Program-made: the position numbers and the translations under genes
Notes under the pieces: generated by a model
Database searches by the model: none
The model's input: the letters and a program-made list of their open reading frames with translations, nothing else
Told to the model about the DNA's origin: nothing
Shown: positions 1 to 7,509 of the stretch, in pieces
How the letters are laid out: every line of letters starts with the position of its first letter
Numbering within the stretch: position 1 is the first letter of the stretch
NCBI GenBank assembly: GCA_963804045.1
Contig: CAWDOR010000023.1
Span: 62,001-126,000 of the forward strand
Direction of reading: 5' to 3'
Source of the DNA: Rhodoblastus sp963804045
Lineage (GTDB): Bacteria > Pseudomonadota > Alphaproteobacteria > Rhizobiales > Beijerinckiaceae
Length of the DNA stretch: 64,000 nucleotides

Positions 1-192
1 GGTTTCAAATGTGGGCTGGCTGACGTTCGCGGTTCCCCAGACCCCGCCGGCGGCCACGCCGGCATAGAAACCATTCCAGGTGAAAACTGGCGGCGGCGCT
101 GGCGGCGCCTTGAGTGACGGCAGGTCCGCGGCCATCGCGCCGCTCGTGGCCAAGGCCAAAAGGCTGACGGCCCGCAACAATGTTCTTCTCAT
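1..192 (-). CDS. Omp25/RopB-like outer-membrane beta-barrel porin, 5' end only
   Basis: Only the first 64 codons are inside the window; the gene continues past base 1. The start is the ATG at 192-190. The first 21 or so residues form a classic Sec signal peptide (MRRTLLRAVSL, ending AMAADLP), followed by a proline-rich spacer and the FTWNGFYAGVAAGG segment. That W-x-G-F-Y motif opens the barrel of the alphaproteobacterial opacity-like porins, which sit in the outer membrane as small 8-strand barrels. The porin at 52320-53017 starts the same way (ADLP, SWTGFYGG), so the window holds two paralogues. The function beyond an outer-membrane protein cannot be stated from a fragment. Confidence 0.8.
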   Translation of the reverse strand, partial: MRRTLLRAVSLLALATSGAMAADLPSLKAPPAPPPVFTWNGFYAGVAAGGVWGTANVSQPTFET

Positions 193-509
193 CTTCTCAC
201 CCCTCTTCCGGTCCGTAGTTCTGGACCGGCATTCGCTCAACTGTAAGGTGAGGGTAATATAAGTCTAGGCGAATACCTAATAAGCGCGCCGCAATGGAAG
301 TATAAATATAGCATAAGGATTGTATAAAGAAATTATAAGGATGATAAATGCGCAGGCAAATCTGCTATCTTTATATGCGGCCATTGCCAAGGCGCTAAGC
401 AGGCGCAAGGAAAATGCATATATTTTGGGCGGCGGCGATCGCCAAAAAAACGAGCATTCTTGACTGAATCCAACAAAAAGTCCGGGCATGTGACCCAAAA
501 ACCACAAAT
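193..509. other. AT-rich intergenic region upstream of the porin
   Basis: These 317 bases separate the start of the porin from the stop of the YmdB-like gene. Bases 260-420 are far more AT-rich than the rest of the window and should hold the porin promoter. Two direct copies of ATAAGGAT lie at 313-320 and 335-342, exactly 22 bp apart, about 120-150 bp upstream of the porin ATG. No convincing gene or intrinsic terminator is seen here. Confidence 0.5.
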
Positions 510-1323
510 TCAGGCCTCGGGAAGCGCCTGATCCAGCCCGCCGCCAACCCGAACCGGCGCGACCCGGCGCGCCAGGCCGTCCGGGCCGGTCTCGACATAA
601 AGGCCGCAAAGCGTCGCCGGCCCTTCCGCCGGTTCGAAGCGCGCGCCTGGGGTTTTGCGCGTGAAGCGGCGGATCGGCTCTTCCTTGTCCATGCCGATCA
701 CCGAGTTCGTAATCCCCGGTCATGCCGGCGTCGCTCTGATAGGCCGAGCCATGCGGCAGGATGCGCCAGTCGGCGGTGGGCACATGGGTGTGCGAGCCGA
801 CCGCGACGGAGACCCGGCCGTCGGCGAAATGGGCCAGGGCCTGTTTCTCGCTGGAGGCCTCAGCGTGCAGGTCGAGGAGAATGGCGTCGGCGCCCAGGCC
901 CAGCGGGCAGGCGGCCAATTCGCGCTCGACGGCGGCGAAGGGGTCGTCCATGGCGTCCATGAACACCCGGCCGATGACGCTCATCACCAGCACCCGCTCG
1001 CCCTTGGGCGTCTCGAACAGCCAGGCGCCGCGCCCCGGCGTGCCCGGCGGATAATTGAGCGGACGCAGCACATGCGGCGCGCGCTCCAGGAACACCAGCG
1101 CCTCGCGCTGGTCGAAGCTGTGATTGCCCAGCGTGATGCAATCGACCCCGGCGTTGACGAAATCCTGGGCTATGGCCTCGGTGATGCCGAAGCCCCCGGC
1201 GGCGTTCTCGCCATTGGCGACGACGAAATCCAGCGCCAGTCTTTCGCGCAATTTCGGCACATGCTCGGCAATGGCCGCGCGCCCGGCGCGCCCGATCACG
1301 TCGCCGATGAAGAGTAACCGCAT
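510..1323 (-). CDS. YmdB-like metallophosphoesterase (TIGR00282 family), one apparent frameshift
   Basis: The start at 1323 gives MRLLFIGDVIGRAGR, the family's N-terminal metal-binding motif, followed by ANGENAAGGFGI, TLGNHSFD and GSHTHVPTADW, which supply the remaining di-metal ligands of a calcineurin-type phosphodiesterase. In Bacillus the homologue YmdB hydrolyses cyclic nucleotides. After AGMTGDY the frame is lost at a GAACTC (708-703); removing one A restores DSVIGMDKEEPIRRF and continues to the stop at 510. The corrected product is 270 residues, the normal family length, so the indel is probably a sequence error. The gene overlaps the end of fau by 28 bp, and the two are probably cotranscribed. 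Confidence 0.88.
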
Positions 1324-1934
1324 GAGGAATCCGTTGGCGGCAGGAGTTTTTCTTCCGTTACCACGAAATCCAGCCGCGCGTCGTGGCTCTCCATGGGAAT
1401 TTTCGCCGCCTGTTGCCGCGCATAGGCCAGCCCGCCCGCCGCCAGAAATTCCTGTCCCGCGCGCAAAGCGGCGAGCGTGGCGTCGTAATAGCCGCCGCCA
1501 AAGCCGAGCCGCCCGCCTAAATCGTCGAAAGCGAGCAGGGGCGCCAACAGAATTTTTGGCGTCAGCTCCGCCGTCTCGGACAAGGGTTCGCGCAGGCCAA
1601 AACGCCCGGCGATCAGGGCGTCGCCTGGACGCCACAGGCGAAAAACCAGCGGCGTCGCCTTGGCGCCGGCGACCGGCAGCAGGGTTGGATAATTTTCGTC
1701 GGCCAGCCGGCGCAGCAGCGGCGCGCAATCCAGCTCGCCGGGCAGGGCCGCGTAAAGCGCGATGGGCGTTTGTTCGGCGCTCAATCCGGCCTGCTGGCGC
1801 AGCGCGGCGAGGAAAGGCGTCGCCAGAGCGGCGATTTTCTCGGCCGCGGCCTGGGCCGACTCGGGCGTCGCTTGCGCGCGCAGGGCGCGAAATCTGGCGC
1901 GCAGCGCCGCTTTGTCGTGCATTTCGCCTGTCAT
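1296..1934 (-). CDS. fau: 5-formyltetrahydrofolate cyclo-ligase
   Basis: Converts 5-formyl-THF to 5,10-methenyl-THF with ATP in the cytosol, recycling folate one-carbon units. The C-terminal signature LGFGGGYYDATLA is the substrate/ATP-binding loop of the family, and the N-terminal KAALRARFRALRAQ helix fits too. Several in-frame starts exist (TTG 1955, ATG 1946, 1934, 1922); I chose 1934 without a strong Shine-Dalgarno sequence to decide. The gene lies directly downstream of the 6S RNA, the same order as ssrS-ygfA in many proteobacteria, and overlaps the YmdB-like gene. Confidence 0.9.
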   Translation of the reverse strand: MTGEMHDKAALRARFRALRAQATPESAQAAAEKIAALATPFLAALRQQAGLSAEQTPIALYAALPGELDCAPLLRRLADENYPTLLPVAGAKATPLVFRLWRPGDALIAGRFGLREPLSETAELTPKILLAPLLAFDDLGGRLGFGGGYYDATLAALRAGQEFLAAGGLAYARQQAAKIPMESHDARLDFVVTEEKLLPPTDSSCGYSSSAT

Positions 1935-2005
1935 AAATCCACGCATATCCCGCAAAAAGCGGTCGCCGGTTTTGCGAGGAGGCTATGCGCTTTCAAGACA
2001 ATTTT

Positions 2006-2041
2006 GAGCCTTGCTCGCTTCGAGTGAGGCGAGCAAGGCTC
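2006..2041. repeat. Perfect inverted repeat between 6S RNA and fau
   Basis: Thirteen-base arms, GAGCCTTGCTCGC (2006-2018) and GCGAGCAAGGCTC (2029-2041), flank a 10-base loop. Neither strand has a T-run after the hairpin (the minus strand continues AAAATTG), so it is not a standard intrinsic terminator. It sits immediately 3' of the 6S RNA and could be an RNase processing hairpin separating 6S RNA from the fau message. Confidence 0.6.
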
Positions 2042-2182
2042 AAGTGCGGGCCACAAAAGCCGTGGGACGGATCCCGGGTACCTACAAAGTAGGTGGGCGC
2101 CGTGTGCTCAAGTCCACGGACGAGAACAGGGACAGCTCCCTAGGGGATCGTAAGGCCCCGGGGAAATATCCACACGCACCCC
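2042..2182 (-). ncRNA. ssrS: 6S RNA, alphaproteobacterial type
   Basis: 6S RNA binds the sigma70-RNA polymerase holoenzyme and regulates growth-phase transcription. Read on the minus strand, the region has complementary ends (GGGTGCG near 2181 and CGCACTT ending at 2042). It also has the sequence I associate with alphaproteobacterial 6S RNA: GTGGACTTGAGCACACGGCG followed by CCCACCTAC-TTT-GTAGGT, a small hairpin on the 3' side of the central bubble, then CGGGATC. Its position just upstream of fau matches the conserved ssrS-ygfA neighbourhood. The ends are approximate; only covariance matching would fix them. No protein gene is supported here. Confidence 0.7.
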
Positions 2183-2262
2183 GCAGCGCCGCGTCTTCAA
2201 TTTAGGGCGGATCGGGCGCGGGCGCCAGAGGCTTGTTGTCCCGGCGCTCGCCTTCGCCGCAC

Positions 2263-2291
2263 TTGCCTTAACCGGCTCGCGTCACTATAAG
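2263..2291 (+). promoter_or_regulatory. Putative sigma70 promoter of rplY
   Basis: TTGCCT (2263-2268) and TATAAG (2286-2291) are separated by 17 bases, giving an expected transcription start near 2298 and a leader of about 60 nt before the rplY ATG. Confidence 0.45.
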
Positions 2292-2358
2292 CCGCGTTTC
2301 GCGTCCGTTTCCGACACCCCTGGAGGCCTGGGCGCGACAATCTGAAAAGGATGAACCC

Positions 2359-2994
2359 ATGGCCGAGATCAAGACCCTCGCCGCCACGGTTCGCAGCGGG
2401 ACTGGCAAGGGGGCCGCCCGCAGCGTTCGTCGTGAAGGCAAAATTCCCGGAGTGATTTATGGCGGCGGCGAAGCCCCGACCCCGATCACCCTGAACCACC
2501 GCGACCTCAACAAACTGATTTACGCGGGCCACTTCCTGACGACGATTTTCGAAATCGACATCGACGGCAAGAAGGAGCGCGCCATTCCGCGCGATTATCA
2601 GCTCGACGTCGTCCGTGACACGCCCCTGCATGTCGACTTCCTGCGCCTCAAGGCCGGTTCGCGCATCAAGGTGGGCGTGCCCGTGCATTTCATCAACCAG
2701 GACATCGCGCCCGGCATCAAGCGCGGCGGCTCGCTCAACATCGTGCTGCACACCATTGAGCTGATGGCGCCCGCCGACAATATTCCGGAAGCCATCGCCA
2801 TCGATCTCGACGGCCTGAACTTCAACGATTCCGTGCATATCCAGTCGGTCAAGCTGCCGGAGAACTGCACGCCGATCGACCGCTCCAACTTCACCATCGT
2901 CACCATCGCTCCGCCGGCTGGCGGCGCGGCGGCGGCCGAGGCGGAAGCGGCTGCGGCCGCCGCCGCTGCGGCCCCGGCCAAGGGCAAGAAGTAA
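2359..2994 (+). CDS. rplY: 50S ribosomal protein L25/general stress protein Ctc
   Basis: Binds 5S rRNA in the large subunit. The N-terminal 95 residues form the L25 fold (ATVRSGTGKGAARSVRREG, IPGVIYGGG) and residues 96-185 the CTC-type beta domain. The tail from about residue 188 is a low-complexity Ala/Glu stretch ending AAPAKGKK, typical of alphaproteobacterial L25. A good Shine-Dalgarno (AAAAGGATG) precedes the ATG. The gene is followed by a strong terminator and then pth, a pairing common in bacteria. Confidence 0.96.
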   Translation: MAEIKTLAATVRSGTGKGAARSVRREGKIPGVIYGGGEAPTPITLNHRDLNKLIYAGHFLTTIFEIDIDGKKERAIPRDYQLDVVRDTPLHVDFLRLKAGSRIKVGVPVHFINQDIAPGIKRGGSLNIVLHTIELMAPADNIPEAIAIDLDGLNFNDSVHIQSVKLPENCTPIDRSNFTIVTIAPPAGGAAAAEAEAAAAAAAAAPAKGKK

Positions 2995-3014
2995 GCTTTT
3001 CGGCAACCAATAAA

Positions 3015-3039
3015 CCGCCCGCGACGCGCGGGCGGTTTT
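3015..3039 (+). terminator. Intrinsic terminator after rplY
   Basis: A GC-rich stem, CCGCCCGCG (3015-3023) and CGCGGGCGG (3027-3035), is closed by a three-base loop and followed by TTTT (3036-3039). Confidence 0.85.
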
Positions 3040-3061
3040 CTTTGCGGGATCGGGCGCCGCC

Positions 3062-3679
3062 ATGCTGCTTCTGGTCGGATTGGGCAATCCCGGCAGGGAA
3101 TATTCCGGCAACCGCCACAATATCGGCTTCATGGCGCTCGACGCCATCGCCCGCGCCAACGGCGCCGGCCCCTTTCGCCGGAAGTTCCAGGGCCAGGCGA
3201 GCGAAGCGTTGCTGGGCGGCGAACGCGCGCTGCTGCTCAAGCCCGACACCTATATGAACGAAAGCGGCCGCGCCGTGGCGGAAGCCGCGCGCTTCCACAA
3301 GATCGCCCTCGCGGACATCCTGGTGTTTCACGACGAGCTCGATCTCGCCCCGGGCAAATTGCGGGTGAAGATCGGCGGCGGCGACGCCGGCCATAACGGC
3401 CTGCGCTCCATCACCGCGCATATGGGCCGCGACTACAAGCGCATCCGCCTGGGTATCGGCCATCCCGGCGACAAGGCCCGTGTCCATTCCTATGTGCTCG
3501 GCGATTTCGCCAAATCCGAACAGGGCTGGGTCGAGACGCTATGCGACGCCACAGCGCGCAACATCGACCTGCTGGCCAAGGGCGACGAATCCCATTTCCA
3601 GAGCAAGGTGCATCTGGCCATGGAGGCCGCCGGCTTCGGCAATCCGTCGCCGGCGACGGACAAGAAGAATGGAGCCTGA
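3062..3679 (+). CDS. pth: Peptidyl-tRNA hydrolase
   Basis: Cleaves peptidyl-tRNAs released from stalled ribosomes, recycling tRNA in the cytosol. All landmarks are present: VGLGNPGREY, the catalytic His in NRHNIGF, KPDTYMNESG, the catalytic-dyad Asp region FHDELDLAPGKLR and GHNGLRS. At 205 residues it has the usual length. It follows rplY, though the terminator at 3015-3039 implies partly independent transcription, and it ends three bases before the next gene's ATG region. Confidence 0.97.
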   Translation: MLLLVGLGNPGREYSGNRHNIGFMALDAIARANGAGPFRRKFQGQASEALLGGERALLLKPDTYMNESGRAVAEAARFHKIALADILVFHDELDLAPGKLRVKIGGGDAGHNGLRSITAHMGRDYKRIRLGIGHPGDKARVHSYVLGDFAKSEQGWVETLCDATARNIDLLAKGDESHFQSKVHLAMEAAGFGNPSPATDKKNGA

Positions 3680-3681
3680 CC

Positions 3682-4170
3682 ATGGCGATCGATCTGCGCC
3701 GCCGGCCTAATTTCATCCCCTGGCCGCCGCTGATCTTTCTCGCCGCCATTGTCGCCGGTCTGGCGCTCGGCCTCGTCCTTCCCACCACGGCGCTCGCGCC
3801 GCGAAACCTTCGCCTCGCCGGTCAAGGCCTGGCGCTCGCCGGCCTGGGGCTGGACTTCTGGGCCATGGCGACCATGGCGCTGGCGAAAACCAATATTCTC
3901 CCCCATCGCGCCGCCGACCGGCTGGTGACGCGCGGTCCCTTCGCCTTCAGCCGCAATCCGATCTATCTCGGCAACACCATCCTGACGCTCGGGCTCGGCC
4001 TGGCCTGGAGCCAGCTCTGGCTGCCGCCGATGGCCATTGTCGCGGCGGCGGCGACGCAAAAACTGGCGATCCGCCGCGAGGAGGCCCATCTCGCCCTGCT
4101 GTTTCCTGAGGAATGGCCCGATTATGCCGCGACAACGCCGCGCTGGCTCAAGGCGCCCTGGCGGGTGTAA
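3682..4170 (+). CDS. Isoprenylcysteine carboxyl methyltransferase-like membrane protein
   Basis: A 162-residue polytopic protein with about three to four hydrophobic segments (PLIFLAAIVAGLALGLVL, LALAGLGLDFWAMATMAL, GNTILTLGLGLAWSQLWL). Motifs TRGPFAFSRNPIYLGN and RREEAHLALLFPEEWPDY match the SAM-binding C-terminal half of the ICMT/PEMT-like family (conserved RNPxY and EE). Such bacterial proteins are probably membrane-bound methyltransferases of unknown substrate. The start lies two bases after the pth stop, so it is likely cotranscribed with pth. Confidence 0.75.
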   Translation: MAIDLRRRPNFIPWPPLIFLAAIVAGLALGLVLPTTALAPRNLRLAGQGLALAGLGLDFWAMATMALAKTNILPHRAADRLVTRGPFAFSRNPIYLGNTILTLGLGLAWSQLWLPPMAIVAAAATQKLAIRREEAHLALLFPEEWPDYAATTPRWLKAPWRV

Positions 4171-4207
4171 TCTGCGCGAATCGACAGCGTCTTCGCGCGA
4201 GGTTCCG

Positions 4208-5156
4208 GTGAACGAGTTCGAAAGACGGCCCTTCCTGCAAAATCCCCGCGCCGCCGGCGCAGGACCGGCGCGAGCCGCTGCCCTGGCGCCATCCCAAGCC
4301 CGCGACCGAAGACCCCGGCGCCGCCGCGCGGGTCCAGGCGATCATGGCCTCGCCCTCTTATGCCCTGGCGGTCGAGGATCGGAGTTTTCTCGACAGCGGC
4401 CCGGCGCGCGGCCCGCGCCTGCAACTGGATTTTCTCAAGGCGGAAACCGGCCTGCAAAGCGCCGGCGTCGAAAAAACCGTCGTCGTCTTCGGCTCGACCC
4501 GGCTATGCGAACCGGCGGCGGCGCGGCGGCGTTACGAACAGGCCCAGGCGAATTTTTCCGCCGCCGCCGAACCGGACCGGCTGGTGCTGGAGCACAGGCT
4601 CAAAGCCGCGCGGAAAATTCTGGAGAAGAGCCGCTATTACGACGTCGCGCGCGAATTTGGCCGTCTGGTCGGCGAGACCAACGATCACCAGGCGGAGAAG
4701 ACGCTGATCATGACCGGCGGCGGTCCGGGGATCATGGAGGCCGCCAATCGCGGCGCCTTCGACGCGCGCGCGCCGAGCATCGGGCTCAACATCCATCTGC
4801 CCCATGAGCAATTTCCCAATCCCTATATCGCCCCGGAACTCTGTTTCCAGTTCCATTATTTCGCGCTGCGAAAGCTGCATTTCCTGCAAAGGGCGCGGGC
4901 CTTGGTGGCCTTTCCCGGCGGCTATGGCACGTTCGACGAATTGTTCGAGGTGCTGACCCTGGTGCAAACCCGCAAGATCAAGCCGATTCCCATCGTGCTG
5001 GTCGGCGAGTCCTTCTGGCGCAAGGCGGTCGATTTCGATTTCCTCGCCGAAGAGGGCGTGATCGATCTCGAAGACCGCGAATTGTTCTGGTTCGCCGAGA
5101 CCGCCCGCGACATTTTCGATTCCATCGCGCAATGGGAATTGGGAGTCCGGCCATGA
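4208..5156 (+). CDS. LOG-family protein (lysine-decarboxylase-like phosphoribohydrolase), N-terminal frameshift likely
   Basis: The unambiguous part starts at ATG 4344 (270 residues). It carries VVVFGSTR, MTGGGPGIMEAANRGA and FPGGYGTFDELFEVLTL, the PGGxGTxxE nucleotide-binding signature of LOG proteins, which release bases from nucleoside 5'-monophosphates. Upstream, in the same frame but with no ATG or GTG, is REPLPWRHPKPATEDP. A GTG start at 4208 (NEFERRPF) lies in another frame. Both resemble the N-terminus of larger LOG-family members, so I infer one extra base between about 4211 and 4270. Without it the protein is about 315 residues. The stop overlaps the next start (ATGA), indicating coupling to the metallo-beta-lactamase RNase gene. 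Confidence 0.82.
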
Positions 5157-6523
5157 AACTCTCCTTTCACGGCGCCGATCGCGGCGTTACCGGCTCCTGC
5201 CATCTGCTCGAAGCGGCGGGCAAGAAAATCCTGGTCGACTGCGGGCTCTACCAGGGCGGGCGGCGGCTGGACGAGGAAAATGCCGGGCCGTTCGGCTTCG
5301 ACGCCGGCGCCATCGACATGGTCCTGCTCACCCACGCCCATCTCGACCATTGCGGGCGGCTGCCACTGCTGACCAAGCGCGGTTTTCGCGGCGAGATCGT
5401 CGCCACGGCGGCGACGCGCGACCTGACCCGCCTGGTGCTGCTCGATTCCGCCCATCTCCAGGAGGAGGAGGCGCGCTCCCATGCGCGGCGGGCCGAAAGG
5501 CGCGGCGAACCGGAGCCGGTCGCGCCGCTTTATGGCCTGCTCGACGCGCTGAATGTCTTCGACCGTTTCGGCCGCATCGCCGCCTATGAGGAAAAAATCG
5601 AACTGGCGCCGGGGCTGACGGCCACCTATTTCGACGCCGGCCATATCCTGGGCTCCGCCAGCATTCTGGTGGAATGCGAGGGCAAGCGTCTGCTGTTCTC
5701 CGGCGATATCGGCAATGACGACCGCCCGCTGCTGCGCGACCCCGCGCCGCCGCATGGCGTCGACGCCGTGGTCATGGAGACCACCTATGGCGACCGCGAC
5801 CACCGCCCGCTCGAACCCTCCATCGCCGAATTCTACGACGCCCTGAACGAGAGCTTTCAGCGCGGCGGCAATGTCGTCATCCCCACTTTTGCTCTGGAGC
5901 GGGCGCAGGAGCTGCTGTTCTATCTGCGCGAGGGCGTCGAGCGGAACAAATTGCCGCCGTCCCTGCCGGTGTTTCTCGATTCGCCCATGGCGATTTCGGC
6001 GACCGAGATTTTCCGCGCTCATCCCGAATGCTACGATGGCGAAACCGCAGCGCTGTTCGCGCAAAAAATCGATCCTTTCGCCTTGCCCAGCCTGCATTTC
6101 TGCCGGGAGACGGCGGAGTCCGTCGCGCTCAACACCATACGCGGTGGCGCGGTGATCATGGCCGGCGCCGGCATGTGCACGGGCGGACGGGTGCGCCATC
6201 ATCTGCGCCATAATCTTGGCCGGCGCGAGGCCAGCGTGATTTTCGTCGGCTTCGCCGCCAAGGGCACGCTGGCGCGGCAGATCGTCGATGGCGCGCGCAA
6301 AGTGTCGATTTACGGCGAGGAGATCGTCGTGCGCGCCCATATTTATACGATCAACGGCTTTTCCGCCCATGCCGGCCAGAGCGAACTGTTGAAATGGCGC
6401 CAGAAGGTCGCGCCACAAAAAACCTTTCTGGTGCATGGCGAGGAGGAGGCCATGCGCGCTTTCGCGCAAAAACTCGACGGCGCCGTCGAATTGCCGGAGC
6501 TCGGGCGGGAATTTGCAATCTGA
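5153..6523 (+). CDS. Metallo-beta-lactamase/beta-CASP ribonuclease (CPSF-like)
   Basis: 456 residues. The N-terminal metallo-beta-lactamase half has LTHAHLDHCGRLP (HxHxDH), DAGHILGSAS and FSGDIGNDDRPLL; the beta-CASP insert follows METTYGDRDHR and includes VVIPTFALERAQELLFYL. The C-terminal motif C is VRAHIYTINGFSAHAGQSEL, and VHGEEEAM follows it. These are the metal and phosphate ligands of bacterial CPSF73-like RNases, predicted to process or degrade RNA in the cytosol. I preferred ATG 5153 (MKLSFHGADRG), which overlaps the LOG stop by four bases, over an upstream ATG at 5132. Confidence 0.9.
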   Translation: MKLSFHGADRGVTGSCHLLEAAGKKILVDCGLYQGGRRLDEENAGPFGFDAGAIDMVLLTHAHLDHCGRLPLLTKRGFRGEIVATAATRDLTRLVLLDSAHLQEEEARSHARRAERRGEPEPVAPLYGLLDALNVFDRFGRIAAYEEKIELAPGLTATYFDAGHILGSASILVECEGKRLLFSGDIGNDDRPLLRDPAPPHGVDAVVMETTYGDRDHRPLEPSIAEFYDALNESFQRGGNVVIPTFALERAQELLFYLREGVERNKLPPSLPVFLDSPMAISATEIFRAHPECYDGETAALFAQKIDPFALPSLHFCRETAESVALNTIRGGAVIMAGAGMCTGGRVRHHLRHNLGRREASVIFVGFAAKGTLARQIVDGARKVSIYGEEIVVRAHIYTINGFSAHAGQSELLKWRQKVAPQKTFLVHGEEEAMRAFAQKLDGAVELPELGREFAI

Positions 6524-6699
6524 AGTCGAGCCGTGCGCGACTTAACGCCTTGTTAAGACTGCGCGGACATTCGCTAAAATTGTCGGCTTTTCCTGCGCCC
6601 ATTAACCGGATTTCACCAGCGGCCAAAAGGAAATCTTAGGCGTTAGGGCCGAGGCTTGCGTCAAGATTTTCTTCCCCTCGCCAAGCCAGGGCGGCGCGC

Positions 6700-7509
6700 A
6701 TGAAACCAGATATTTCCGTGATCGTTCCGACCTTTCGCCGGCCGCAGCCGCTGATCGAGGCCATCGAGAGCGTGCTGGCGCAAAAAGGCGTGACCTGCGA
6801 AATTCGCGTCATCGACGATTGTCCGAACGGTTCGGCGGAAGAGGCGGTCGCGCCCTATTTCGACCGGGGCCTGATCTATCGCCGTTCGCCGTCGCCCTCG
6901 GGCGGACGCCCGGCGCTGGTGCGCAATCTCGGCTGGCAGGACGCGCAGGCCGACGTCATCCATTTCCTCGACGACGACGATCTGGTCCCCGAGGGCTATT
7001 ACGCCGAGGCGCTCGAAGTCTTCGGCCAGCGTCCGGATATTGGTGTGGTGTTCGGCAAGGTCGAGCCTTTCGGCAAGATGGATATTTCCGGCGAGCGCGA
7101 CTATTTCGACCGCGCCCATCGCCGCGCCCGCAAATACCAAAGCCTGGGCGCCAAGCTCGGCTTTTCCGCCGCCATGTTTTTCCAGGAGACGCTGCTGGTG
7201 TGCAGCGCCGCCATGATCCGCAAGCGCTGCGTCGCCGAGATCGACGGCTTCAGCAATGGCCCCGTCATCGCCGAGGACGTCGATTTCTACGCCCGCGCCA
7301 TTCGCAAATTCGGCGCGGTGCTGCTCGACCGCACCTCGATCCATTACCGCATCGGCCCCTCGCTGATGCGCCTGCCCGACCGCCAGCCCCTGATCGAGGA
7401 ATCCTATCGCGACATGCACAGCCGCTACAAGCAGGAGCATGGCGCGGTCGATTATTTCGCCATGAAGACTTTCGCCAAACTGTTGAACAAGTTCGATGAC
7501 CGCAATTGA
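6700..7509 (+). CDS. Family 2 glycosyltransferase
   Basis: 269 residues with a GT-A fold. ISVIVPTFRRPQPL is the nucleotide-sugar binding strand, RVIDDCPNGS the second, and FLDDDDLVPEGYY the DxD metal site; the acceptor region contains GFSNGPVIAEDVDFYAR (ED motif). It transfers an unknown sugar, presumably to a surface polysaccharide or lipid at the cytoplasmic membrane. It overlaps the next gene by 14 bases and probably forms an operon with it and the acyltransferase that follows. Confidence 0.88.
   Translation: MKPDISVIVPTFRRPQPLIEAIESVLAQKGVTCEIRVIDDCPNGSAEEAVAPYFDRGLIYRRSPSPSGGRPALVRNLGWQDAQADVIHFLDDDDLVPEGYYAEALEVFGQRPDIGVVFGKVEPFGKMDISGERDYFDRAHRRARKYQSLGAKLGFSAAMFFQETLLVCSAAMIRKRCVAEIDGFSNGPVIAEDVDFYARAIRKFGAVLLDRTSIHYRIGPSLMRLPDRQPLIEESYRDMHSRYKQEHGAVDYFAMKTFAKLLNKFDDRN

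Noticed and set aside
2011..2205. Small plus-strand open frame of 64 codons
   Set aside because: Falls inside the 6S RNA candidate on the other strand and has no protein features.
4922..6469. 515-codon minus-strand frame
   Set aside because: Antisense to the LOG and metallo-beta-lactamase genes, whose catalytic motifs are intact on the plus strand.
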